DNA of 64,000 nucleotides from Porites lobata (lineage: Eukaryota; Cnidaria; Anthozoa; Scleractinia; Poritidae). Location: assembly GCA_942486035.1 (NCBI GenBank), contig CALNXK010000032.1, forward strand, positions 2,417,501-2,481,500. Direction: 5' to 3'. The notes under the pieces are model-generated. The model was not told the origin of the DNA, searched no databases, and saw only the letters and a program-made list of their open reading frames with translations. Positions 50,101 through 62,100 of the stretch are shown here, piece by piece (the stretch's first letter is position 1; each line of letters begins with the position of its first letter). A program made the translations under genes and the position numbers.

Positions 50101-53100
50101 CCCCCAGTCATGAACCCTTTGTCATTCTTTACTTAGTTCCACACTTCTCAGAGGTCTGGAAGTGTGGAAAAGTCTGACAAAGTAAGGATATTGTCGCACT
50201 TTCCCCCAGTCATGAACCCTTTGTCATTCTTTACTTAGTTCCACACTTCTCAGAGGTCTGGAAGTGTGGAAAAGTCTGACAAAGTCAGGATAATGTCACA
50301 CTTTTCCCCCTGTTAAGAACCCCTTGTCATTCTTTACTTAGTTCTACACTTCTCAGATGTGTGGGAGTGTGGAAGAGTCTGACAAAATCAGGATAATGTC
50401 ACACTTTTCCTCTGGTCATACGAAACCACTGTGATTCTTTACTTAGTTCTACACTTCTCAAAGGTGTGGAAGTATAAAATAGTCAGACAGAGTCAGGATA
50501 TTGTCGCACTTTCCCCCAGTCACGAATCCCTTGACATTCTTTCCTTAGTTACACTCCTATGTATGAAATGAGAATAAAGCGCAGTGGGAGTATTTGTTGG
50601 TTTTATTCCTGCAACTCGTTTTACATATTTTTAAATGCTATTTTAAGTTTAGACAACAATTCTATGACTAGAAGATATTAGCCTTGTTTCACTGCCATCT
50701 GTTTGAATACCCGACCATAAAACAAGCCTCCGTTTTTTCTGTCACGTTCAGTCCCCGTCAGTCCTTTATCGTCGTTTATTTATTTATTTATTTTTCAACG
50801 GAAACCTCAACAACGTCATCTCATCTATGGATTTTTATGTTTGAAATTTTTCATCTTAATGTGCCATATATGAGACGTCTTATTCTGGGTTTTTCTCCTT
50901 CCTATAGATCTATTCGGCTGACTCAATGTCGTACCCAATTCAAACCCTTTGGGTATAAAACGTTTTGTTTTAGGAATTTCCGTATCATTTAAATGTGAAT
51001 GCCACATTATAACGCACATACAATACACAAAGAATCTGAACCCCGGGAGCTTTCAATTAGGTACAACAGTCAGGTCTCTTAAGATCGTGACAACGCTAAA
51101 AATAGGCAGTAAAGAATGCAGAGTATGTGCGTTCTATCTTCCTCGCTTTAAGATCAACTTGATAAAGTTTATAAATGCTCAAATCAATTGTTATTGTTCT
51201 ATTCCTTCATCAGGTTCATGACCTAAATTGGTCTAAAAATATACAGCATTCTGCATAAAGTAATAATTGTGACTTATCGGCCTAGAGTAGCTACCTGCAG
51301 ATCTCTCTGTGGAAAAGGGGGATCACTGTTTAAGTGCGTGTTATAGGGTCGGCAATATTTATGTTATCTCTACGGCACGTGACAATACTAAACTATTTGC
51401 ATGGTCCACCCTCCTGTTCGTCTTTAGAGAGTCACCCTAAAGTGAATTCTTTTTCGAGGTTTCTTGGCCTCGAACCGCTCGCCTCCGAGCGTGGTGTTGC
51501 TTCTTTTTCATAATTTATGTCCAGCATTTACATAACCTCAGAGAAGAGGAAAAACTGCGAAACAGTGGATATATGGCGTGATCTAACGATTATCAAATTT
51601 GAACCCGTACTGATAAAGAAGAAAGCTTGGTTGGAGATCGGATTTCTTAACTTTAAGTTTCTTTCAACAGCTGGCATTGAAACAATGGTTATATCTGCTA
51701 TTCAAAATAAAAATAGTTCTTAAGGAAAAATGTAAAAAAAACCATACAGAGATAAAACCAGGTGCTCATAAAGCGCACTGAGCTTCTCGTGACTCAGGGA
51801 AAGTGTGACATTACACTCAACTTGTCAGACTATTCTACCCTTCCACACCTCCGAGAAGTGTGGAACTACGTAAACAGGGGGAAAAGGGCGACAATATCCT
51901 TACTTTGTCAGACTTTTCCACACTTCCAGACCTCTGGGAAGTGTAGAACTAAGTAAAGAATGACAAAGGGTTCATGACTGCGGGAAAGTGCGACAATATC
52001 CTTACTTTGTCAGACTTTTCCACACTTCCAGACCTCTGGGAAGTGTGGAACTAAGTAAAGAATGACAAAGAGTTCGCGACTGGGGGAAAGTGCGACAATA
52101 TCCTTACTTTGTCGGACTTTTCCACACTTCCACACCTCTGGGAAGTGTAGAACTAAGTAAAGAATGACAAAGGGTTCATGACTGCGGGAAAGTGCGACAA
52201 TATCCTTACTTTGTCGGACTTTTCCACACTTCCACACCTCTGGGAAGTGTGGAACTAAGTAAAGAATGACAAAGGGTTCATGACTGGGGGAAAGTGCCAC
52301 AATATCCTTACTTTGTCAGACTTTTCCACACTTCCACACCTCTGGGAAGTGTGGAACTAAGTAAAGAATGACAAAGTGTTCATGACTGGGGGAAAGTGCG
52401 ACAATATCCTTACTTTGTCAGACTTTTCCACACTTCCACACCTCTGGGAAGTGTGGAACTAAGTAAAGAATGACAAAGGGTTCATGACTGGGGGAAAGTG
52501 CGACAATATCCTTACTTTGTCAGACTTTTCCACACTTCCAGACCTCTGGGAAGTGTGGAACTAAGTAAAGAATGACAAAAGGTTCATAACAGGGGGAAAG
52601 TGCGACAATATCTTTACTTTGTCGGACTACTCCACACTTCCACACCTCTGGGAAGTGTAGAACTAAGTAAGAAGTGAAGAAACTCTGGATTTCATGGCCA
52701 GGGCTGGACATGGCCGTTAATCTTGCCTTATTTATCTTACGGTTTGATAGTTTGGGGGCAGGCGTCAAAAACACATTTAACAAAAATGTTATTGCTTCAG
52801 AAAAAAGTTATCCGTTTCATATTTTTTGCCAACAGGAAAGTTCATGCCATTCCTCCTTTTATTGATGCAAATATCCTGCCAATTAGCTTTCTCTATTTTA
52901 AGTCCGTATCTTACCTAATGCATGATATTCATACTAATTCTGCACCCTCAAAAATCGTTAACTTGTTCTCGCAGACATCATCTATTCATGAATATAACAC
53001 AAGATCATCCTCTAAAAATAATATGTACATCAAAAAATTTAATCTTGAAAAACTAAGACAAGCCGTCCCAATTTTTGGCGCTAAAAGTATGGAATGAGAT

Positions 53101-56100
53101 ACCAGGTAGAATGAGAGATATGTCAAAAAAAGTGTTCAAACGAAAATTAATTAGTGTGCTCTTCGAAATATTAAAAGACAAAGATGATTACCTTGATGCA
53201 GCCATGATAACACAAGAAATAAAATTGCGAAATCCTAAACCTTAGCCTCTTTCACAGGTTGTATTAAACAGATTTATCTTTCTTGCTTTTGAATTCATTA
53301 CACATATTTCTTCTTTTCTTTTTCTTTGCTTTTTACTTATTATAATATAATATCTGATTTGTAATAGAATTAATTTGGCACGCCTCGACTAGCGTTTTCT
53401 TGCTAACTGCGTGCCAAACAATTGTACTTGTAATGTTACGATAATAAATGTCTTGTCTTGTCTTGTCTTGTCTATCATCAACATCAGCATCAGGGAGATT
53501 TAACGCTCGGATGAAGCCTCAACTTGTGATGTCAACAGAGATCTGCTCACCTCTTTTATCGTGAACAAAGAGTGCAGATTCCTTTGCCACTTTTTGACAT
53601 GTTGTTTGACGCAAAGCCGACACAACGGTTGAAACTAGGGACTTTTGGCATCGACAAAGGGTGACCGCAGCGAAAATGTCACTTTTAAAATGAATTGGCG
53701 TTTTTTCCAACCTTGTCGCGCTTATTTCAATTCGCTGAAAATAGCTAATGTAGGCCAATTTCCCTGGAGTTGATTTCTTTGGGTTCGCACTCAAGTTTAG
53801 AAAGAGAAAGACGTTCTCCATAAAACGTGAAACTAGGCATTTTCATGTCGTAGTCGTGCAGTAACGGCAAAGAAATGTACAAAAAAGGGTGATGCACGTG
53901 CAAAATAGTTGTTTTGCTCAATAATCCTATTACTTTTTTGACGTTCTCGTTGCCGTCGCCGTCGTCTTTGCTAAAACTCCCAACGGACATTTCGCGAAAG
54001 GAGAGTTTTCGTGCATGTGTACTAATACCAAATCTAAGGCAGATGTCTTTTTCCGACATTTCTTAGTTTTTGCACGTCAGTATTTCAAAATGATTACTTA
54101 AACCTGCTGCAGATAAAACTTGCATTTAGTTTGATGGATAGTCTTTGTGTGTTTCAAAGTTGTGCTCTTTTGGTTTAATTTAACGACGAAAGTAGCCGGG
54201 GGCCACGCTCTGAGTAGCCGGGGGAAATCCCCGGCCCCCGGCCCTTAGTGACAACCCTGATAAAATGTATTGTAATTGATAGATGTGATGCACTGTTGTG
54301 GGTGTGGGGTTTGTACATAAATTTACTGAAAAGAAGAAACGTGATTACTGTGCTCTTGATATCACTGGTAAATGATTAAGTTTTAAGGTACTGTACTTAT
54401 ATTAACTGAGTGCTAACTTAAAGAATTCTGTTTAAGGTGTCTGCCCTTGCTTTGGATCCGTCAGGATCACGGCTGGTGACTGGAGGATATGATTTTGAGG
54501 TATGTGTTTGAAGAAGGTACGATGAGAGATGACAGAATGTCGAGTGCTATTTTGGAGTATTTTATTTTGCTGAAGTTCTGTATATTTTTAGGCCATAAAA
54601 TCACATGGCTTGACAGGGCAATGATGACTGAATCATGGATTAAAATTATTTGAATCATTGTTACACGGTGGTCCTATAGCACGCAAAAAGCTGCAACCTA
54701 GGAACTATTTTTGCATTTTTCATTCGTTTGAGCTCAAACTTTGCAGGATGGTAGAACTTTGTATTCCAAAAATCCTATGTTCTTTGTTTTTTGATTTTAA
54801 CGGTTTTTGGTGGGAAAATAATGTCACAAGATTGCAGAAAAATTAAAATTTCAAGATATGGCAAAACAAATAAATAATTATAAAAAAGCATGACGTGATA
54901 GAATAGAATGTGAATTTATTTTTTTCAAAAACTCAATTAGTTAAAGAGTTATTAAACTTTAATTTTTGAATTTCCTGCCATTCTGTTACTATTTTTAGAA
55001 ACATAAGTACATTTCAAGATGCTATATCTCCTAAAGCAAATGAGCTTTGCCAAAACTTTTTTCACATTAATTTTATTTCTATCACCTCAAGCTCTTTCAA
55101 AATTATTTATTTCTTTGGTTATAACTTGAAATTTAAATTTTGCTGTCAATCTTGTGACTTCATTTTCCCATCAAAAGCCGTTAAAATCGAAAAACAAAAA
55201 GCATAGGATTTTTTGGAATACAGAGTTCTACCCTCCTGCAAAGGTTGAGCTCAAAGGAATAAAAAATGCAAAAGTAGTTCCTCGGTTGCAGGTTTTTGCG
55301 TCCTGTGGTCCCAGCGTGTTAAGTGTCAATGAGCAAATACATGTACGTACAATGTATTTCAAATTTCATACGGAGGACCTTTAACATTTACTTTCTTCCT
55401 CAATTTGACGTATGACCACTGTAAAGAACACTCTACTCTACAGTTCTATAGTATAATAAGTCTATTTTTCAGGTAAAATTTTGGGATTTCAATGCCATGG
55501 ATGCATCTCGCCGTGCTTTTAGGACACTTCAGCCATTTGAATGTCATCAGATTAAATCCATAGAGTATAGTATCACTGGTGATGCTGTTCTTATTGCTGC
55601 TGGCAATGCAAAGGTATACATAGTTCTGTTTACATTAGATTCATTGCAGGGATCTCTGAGCACTTCTTTTCCTTTAAAACCCAATCTCATCTACTGAGTA
55701 ACCTTCCGTGTCATATTTTATTCTTTTTAGGCCAAGGTTATTGACAGGGATGGGTTTGAGGTTCTTGAATGTGTGAAAGGTGACCAGTATATCGTTGATA
55801 TGGTTAACACTAAGGTATGTTTTGCACTGACAATGGAACTTAACTAAATGTAAAGATTGTACACAATTTATGATTAGGTTGAATAGTCAGACATTATTTG
55901 TGAATTGACTTGCAGTATTTTATACCTGGCAAGCATCTGTTATTCAAGGGTAGAGGCTTTTTTGAAAAGCTGTGGTATTTTATCTTCATCATCTACATTT
56001 GCTGAAGTATTTAAGTCCAGGACAGTATTTGATAGATAAAGTGAATAATTCCATGATCTAACTCCTCTTACTGCTCTAACTTCCTGATGTATTAATTTTT

Positions 56101-59100
56101 TTGACCACTCTAACTGGCTAAGCAAGGAAAACCTGCTTTTAGTAAGAATTCCTGAATAACTGATATACAGTGTAAATGTATGGCAGACAGAAACGTAATG
56201 TTTGGGCCTTTAAATTTCAACATAATTGTCATTATCCTGAAGTTTCTCGCACAGGTGAAAAGTGAAGCTAGTCAACTTAAGATTATAAGTTCAGTAAAAA
56301 TAATTTATTGTTTGCATGTCTAGTTTTGTTTGTTCCAACATTTCTTTCTTTCTCTTTGTTTCATTCCATTCATGCTGTATTTCTTATTCTGCACAGGGCC
56401 ATGTTGCTATGTTACACAATGCTTGCTGGAATCCAAAGACTAAAGATGAATTTATTTCCTGCAGTGATGATGGGTATGTTTTTTTTTTTAACATTTCAAT
56501 TCCATCCGGCATGCTTGTGGAAATTATAGCCAGCCTTGTTGGTCTTCACGATACCGTCTTGTTCAGGTTTAGCATTGGCTCACACAAAACTCACTAGAGA
56601 TTCTGCTGACAGAATACCTTTGAAATGAGGCAGCACTGATAGATATAGTACAGCATTTGAACCAGTGTCTGTAAGAGTTACCTTGTACAGCAGAATAAAT
56701 ATTACCTTAGAAATGTACTGCTTAGTAACTTTCATTTGAATGGTCACTCTTAAGGATTTCATTCACACACTCAATATTTACAAGTACATTGTAGAACCAC
56801 CCTGCATAGAGCAATTATGTGGAAAGTGCTTCTCATCAACTTTCATTTAAACTGCTGCAAAACATCTATGCAGTACTTTTGGAAAGTCATACAATCCAAG
56901 ACTTGCCAAAAATTAATGTTGTTAATGGAGAGTAGGGATGGTAAAGTGGTGAGAGCTCTTGCCTTCCACCAATATGGCCCCAACATGGCGTAGGTTCAAC
57001 TCCCAGCGTTAACGCCGTAGTGCAGATGAAGCGTGAACGGTATGTGAGTTGAGTTTGTTGTCGGTTCTCTTCTCTATATTTACGTTAGTTTTGCCATCCC
57101 CTCAAAGAACCAGCATTCCCAATTCTAATTTGATCTCTTGGGTTTACCTTGGTCACGGCTCGGTGTATTAAGGACTAGTGAAGTTTCACTCTGGTTTCAA
57201 CCTTTTGTTTTCTTTGTTTTACATCATTCGTGAATGGTTACCTTACGCAGAGGATGAGCCGTAATGTCTTCAGTTGGTTCGGAACACTGAGAAACTCGCA
57301 GGTTGAGAAGTTTTTTTATGGTTTTTGAGTTGTTTGGTTGACAGTAAAGAATATTTTATCAACCTTTTTATCTCCCTGTTTACAGGACTGTTAGAATATG
57401 GAACACTGAAAACCCCAAGAAGAACAAAACTGTCATTAAAACAAAGAATAAACAAGGTAAGGCTATGGGTAACTTAATATACTGCACTTTGTATATAAAC
57501 TTATTATTGGAATAATAATTGCCAAAATTATTTTTGTTGTGATTTGTTTAGGAAAGAAAACAATTCCCACGCGCTGTTGTTTTAGCAGAGATGGACGAAT
57601 CATAGCGGCTGCATGCCAAGTAAGCCGTTACAGATGAGATAAAATTGTGCCTACAGATGATGGTCTTAACGTTTTCTTGAATAGCATTAGTAGCATGCGT
57701 CAGAATAACTATTGCCATCAAAATCAAGCAAAACGAACCTGCAGCCTCAGGTCTTAAAATGTACCAAGATTTCTGCTGACTATCTAGACTGACTATGGGA
57801 CTAGAAAGCTAAGGGCCGTGTGCGTCTTTGTTTCACTGTATCTCGTGTTTCGTCACTGGGCACTGGACTTGTATGGCTCAAGTCTATGTAATTGCTGGGT
57901 TTCTTGAGTTCTATTTTGCTCATAGAGAGAGGGAAGATTAGGCTGTGTGAAGTCTGAATTGTATGTAGGTAGTTGCGTAAAATAATTATAATAGCTCCGG
58001 GGCTTTCGAGCGATAGATTCCATCTTGAAGGACAGGCGCTCGCACGGGCAGAATTTTTTTTAGTTGGGCGCTTGCGTTTTTTTGATTAATTTGGCAAGTT
58101 TATTCTTAACTATTTCCCACAAATGAATCAGTTCCTTGGCTAAGGTACAGTTGTTTATTCATTTATTTTTTTACAATGTTCTGTTAGGGAGAAAAACTAA
58201 TAATTGTTTGTTTACAGTAATACTTTCGCACAGATAATTTCACTTATAAACACAATTACAATGGTGTTAACCTGACAGATTTTGTAGTAGACAAAGAGTT
58301 TGCTGAAGCTGGGTCAATGTCCATAATATTTCTACATTTACATTTGGGACATTAAATTGTTCTGAACACTTTGATCTACCTGTTTAGTATTTGCCGTCAG
58401 GGTTTGCTATGATATTATTATTACAAGTATCTCGTTTCATTTTGTTTTTTAATAGGATGGTTCTATTCAAGCGTGGGACACCAGAAAGCCATTTGTAAGT
58501 CAGCAGCGCTATCCACATTAAAAAAATCGATCTGTTTCTTAACAAACATTGTGGTAGTCTTGCATGAGACATTGCCTTTTGAATAGTGGAAGTGCGCATG
58601 ACTATCCCAGCTGGTTTACGGGCACTGCAACCACATGGTCACTAACAAATATAATCACTCAAACATAGCATGATTGAAAACCCCAACATGTCCGAGCAGC
58701 TGAACTTGGCGACTACCAAGAAACAAATCTGGTCAGTGGTCCGAACGGAAGCCCCGGAGCTTGAACCACTCGACCACGTTACCTCCCGTCCCCTCCCTAC
58801 CCTACTCTGTGGCTGATAAAAATAAGGCGCTAGTTTTGACCGTTGATGAAAAGGTAAAGAAAGTATTCGTTTTGTTTGTGAAAGAGAAATGGAGGATGAA
58901 TACCGTAAAATTCCGAAAATAAGCCCCTTCAAATATAAGCCTCCCAAACTCGCAACGCAAAACACCCTCCGTTTAATCGCCCCTCCAAATATAAGCCCCC
59001 CCAGGGGCCTGTACTTGGAAAAGAAGAATTCGAATACAATGGAACCTCGATAAAATTATAACGAAGGGCCTAGGCAAGGGTCTGGCAATTATTTTCGTTG

Positions 59101-62100
59101 TAACAAGGGTTCGTTGCGTCGAGATATTGAGGTTCTTTTCTATATTGTACTACTACTGGAGCGTTATACCGAGGACTTCGTCATATGGTAAATCCTCTAT
59201 TAAGTCCCTTGGGGAGGGGGGGTTATTTCTTTCAAACACATTTGAAGGAGAGGTATTTGAAGGAGGAGTATAGAGATTCGTTCCACTGTGTCAACAAACA
59301 GAAGGTAGCGAAGCCCAGCGAAAATGCACAACTACAAAAAATACTGAATACCAAACCATGCGTTCAATTGTCAAGATATACGAAAAGAAGAAGTTAATAA
59401 AATTTATTATAATTTTACTAAAACAGTTGGATAATGGTTTTCGCGCCCTCTGATTGGGCGCTAAAAGTCCTTATGTCCAGTGATATTCACCTCCGAGCGA
59501 CGCCAAACTCGCGTAAGTTACGAACACAATGGCTTTTCTCAGTGTCGGTGGTTAGTGGTGGATATTTACAACGTTACATCACGGCTCGGTAAATACCACT
59601 AGCCACCTCTACTTCGGTGAATAATTGTTATATATACTTTCATGTAACTTGTGTTAACTTCACGTAACAGACCTTTACTATTTGTTTGTAACTTCAGCTT
59701 GTTTGGTTTTTCGGTGATTTTGATGCGCTAGTTGTGTATCGATCGGTGTAAGACGTTAAGAAAGCATTTCTTATTCTTACAGCATTCCAGTAGAATGATT
59801 GGTTTATATTTTTTTGATTTTTTTTCGTTAATAGATCCATCCAACTTACCTGCAGCGTACAGCTCACACATTTGGTAGCGACACATCATCACTGACTTTT
59901 TCACATGAAGGAAGCTTACTAGCATCCAGGGGAGGTGATGGTTAAAACTTGAATTGTTCCTGTTTGCTCCTCTTTCAATCCCAAGAGTGCCTGAAATCAA
60001 GATATACCTGCCAGGAAACACTATCTTATCTAATTAATCAATAATCATGTAAAACTTCTTCAAATTCAACTGACACAAGTGTTTTTGACAAGATTTTTGA
60101 CGAGGATTGAAGCTTCGTTAACAAGATAGGCCTGTCTTAGTGCTGTTCTTTGTGGCGTTAGATCTCAAGGTAGCTAATATGACTGCCCGGTGGAAACTCC
60201 GTACTTTGGATAACTTGATGCTTCTTAGTGTTTTATTGACTAAAGTTATTATTGTTCTAGGTGATGACACTTTGAAGATATGGGATGTTAGAAATTTCAA
60301 GAGATTTCTCAACGTTGCAATGAATTTGCCTAATTTTTATCCACAGTAAGTCTCATTCCCACTAAGATCGCTTATTTTAGTTTTTTTAACAGGCCACATT
60401 TTATACTAGCAAATTTCGTTCCAAAATAATCATTTCCTTTAGCTTAAATGTCGCCATTCCCGTATAGATTAATATTTTGCTCCGTGTCGATTGGAGACAT
60501 AGAGCCTACAGTAGTCAGTTTGGTCTTGTCCATAAACAAAATTTCCCAGCATGGTGAGATTACATCATATGTCTTCCTGTATAAATAAACAATCAGAAAG
60601 GTCAGAATTTATAAATTTTTTTCAAGTTGATACAGTTGAACTCCATGTTCGACCACTTCTGGTATAAATGACCACATCCCATACGCGACCACTTTTCCAA
60701 AACACGAAATTCTTTGCTGTCGAAGCCCTATAGTTGGAACCCTATCGTAAACGACCTCCTCTGGTAAGCCGCCGCCGCGACCACTTTTTGGGTGACGGTT
60801 TTATAATTTTCCATTGTTTTCAACGTCTTTCGGGGGACCATTTTACACATGGTCTGTTACGCACTTTGAGTGGTCGCTTCCGGGATAATCCGCTGTATTT
60901 CATTCACTGTCTTGTCTTGTGCTACAGTTATGGTATGGTGCCAGGAAAAAAGAGAACTTTGCATTTTATTATGTTTTTGATTGGTCAATTAATGCACTAA
61001 CAGTTTTGAATTGATTGTTCCCTTAAATACTATTGATCTTTGGTTCTTTTAAAACAGTCGAAATTAAATTTGACTGGACTTTTTCCGGGTTAACGACAGT
61101 GTTTTTGTCTTTTTAGGACTTCTTGTTTGTTTAGCCCGGACGACAAAATGGTGGTAACAGGGACATCAGTCAAAAAGGGACAGGTAGCTATTATAACTGG
61201 AAGGATACATTCTTTCTTTCATGAGAAAAGAAAACTGAAAGTGAGAAAAAAGCAAAACAAAAACAAACAGAAAAATTCATAACAGTGGCAGGAATTCTGT
61301 AGCGTCTCTTGCAGAGATACAATCATGGACAAAAGCCTTGGGACAAATTTGCATTCGTGGGGCTTTTTTAAATCACACATGTCCATCTCCTCCCCCCACC
61401 CACAATCGTCGTTGGATGCTTGTATCCAGAGTAACTTTCGAGTTTCAACATTGTTTAAGGTAAGGGGAGGGTGAACTGCAAGGTATTAACGAAAAGGTTA
61501 AACTGTGTTTTTTATGGCACCCAGAAATAGTGCGTCACTGTCCCAAGGACGTTTTTGTCCAGAATTATAGTTACACTCTCTTCGATGGTATTATGAAGGT
61601 GAACAAATAACAGTGTGGTTGGTAGGCTTGACATCTTTCGTTATCTTTATATCACTGGAGTAAATGTTTTTACTTTTGAATTTGTTGCGCAGGGTTGTGG
61701 TAGTCTGGTGTTCTTGGAAAGAGATTCATTGCGGAAGCTGTATGAATTTGATGTAATCGAATCTGTAAGTTATGAAGTGTTTTCTGCCTCTTTGTCACGT
61801 AGTATCCTGAGACCAAACTCAATGTATTCACTTTAGAGTTAGCCAATCATAACAGACAGGTACCATCTACTTAGCCAATCAGAATTGGAAGGAGACCAGT
61901 AAGACCGACGCCAAGTGCGGGTAACCAAGTGTGACCATTTCAACCAATCAAAGAGCTTTGCAATTCAAGACCACAGCAATCGTACTATCGAAAAAAGAAA
62001 ACAAGCAAATTGAAAAATGTTTTAAAAGCTGTTGTTTCTTGATACATACGACAATTTGACTATAATTTCTTCCTTTTGTAGAGTGTTGTTAGCTGCTTAT

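Larger units (their letters stand above)
48634..54259. mobile_element. 5.6 kb hAT-like composite insertion in WDR70 intron 7
   Basis: The left end CAGGGTTGTCACTAAG at 48634 is the perfect complement of the right end CTTAGTGACAACCCTG ending at 54259. Immediately outside are ATAAAATT (48626-48633) and ATAAAATG (54260-54267), an 8-bp target duplication matching at 7 of 8 positions. Ends starting CAGGG with 8-bp duplications are typical of hAT transposons. Both ends continue into CCGGGGG-rich subterminal DNA. Inside are two inverted satellite arrays and a LINE 3' end; no transposase was recognised, so it is non-autonomous. Confidence 0.75.

Noticed and set aside
52010..52300. Long repetitive open frames on the minus strand
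   Set aside because: They are the ~101-bp satellite unit read through in one frame, not a gene.
49785..52715. CRISPR-like array
   Set aside because: Whole units repeat, with no unique spacers, and the DNA is eukaryotic; it is a tandem satellite.
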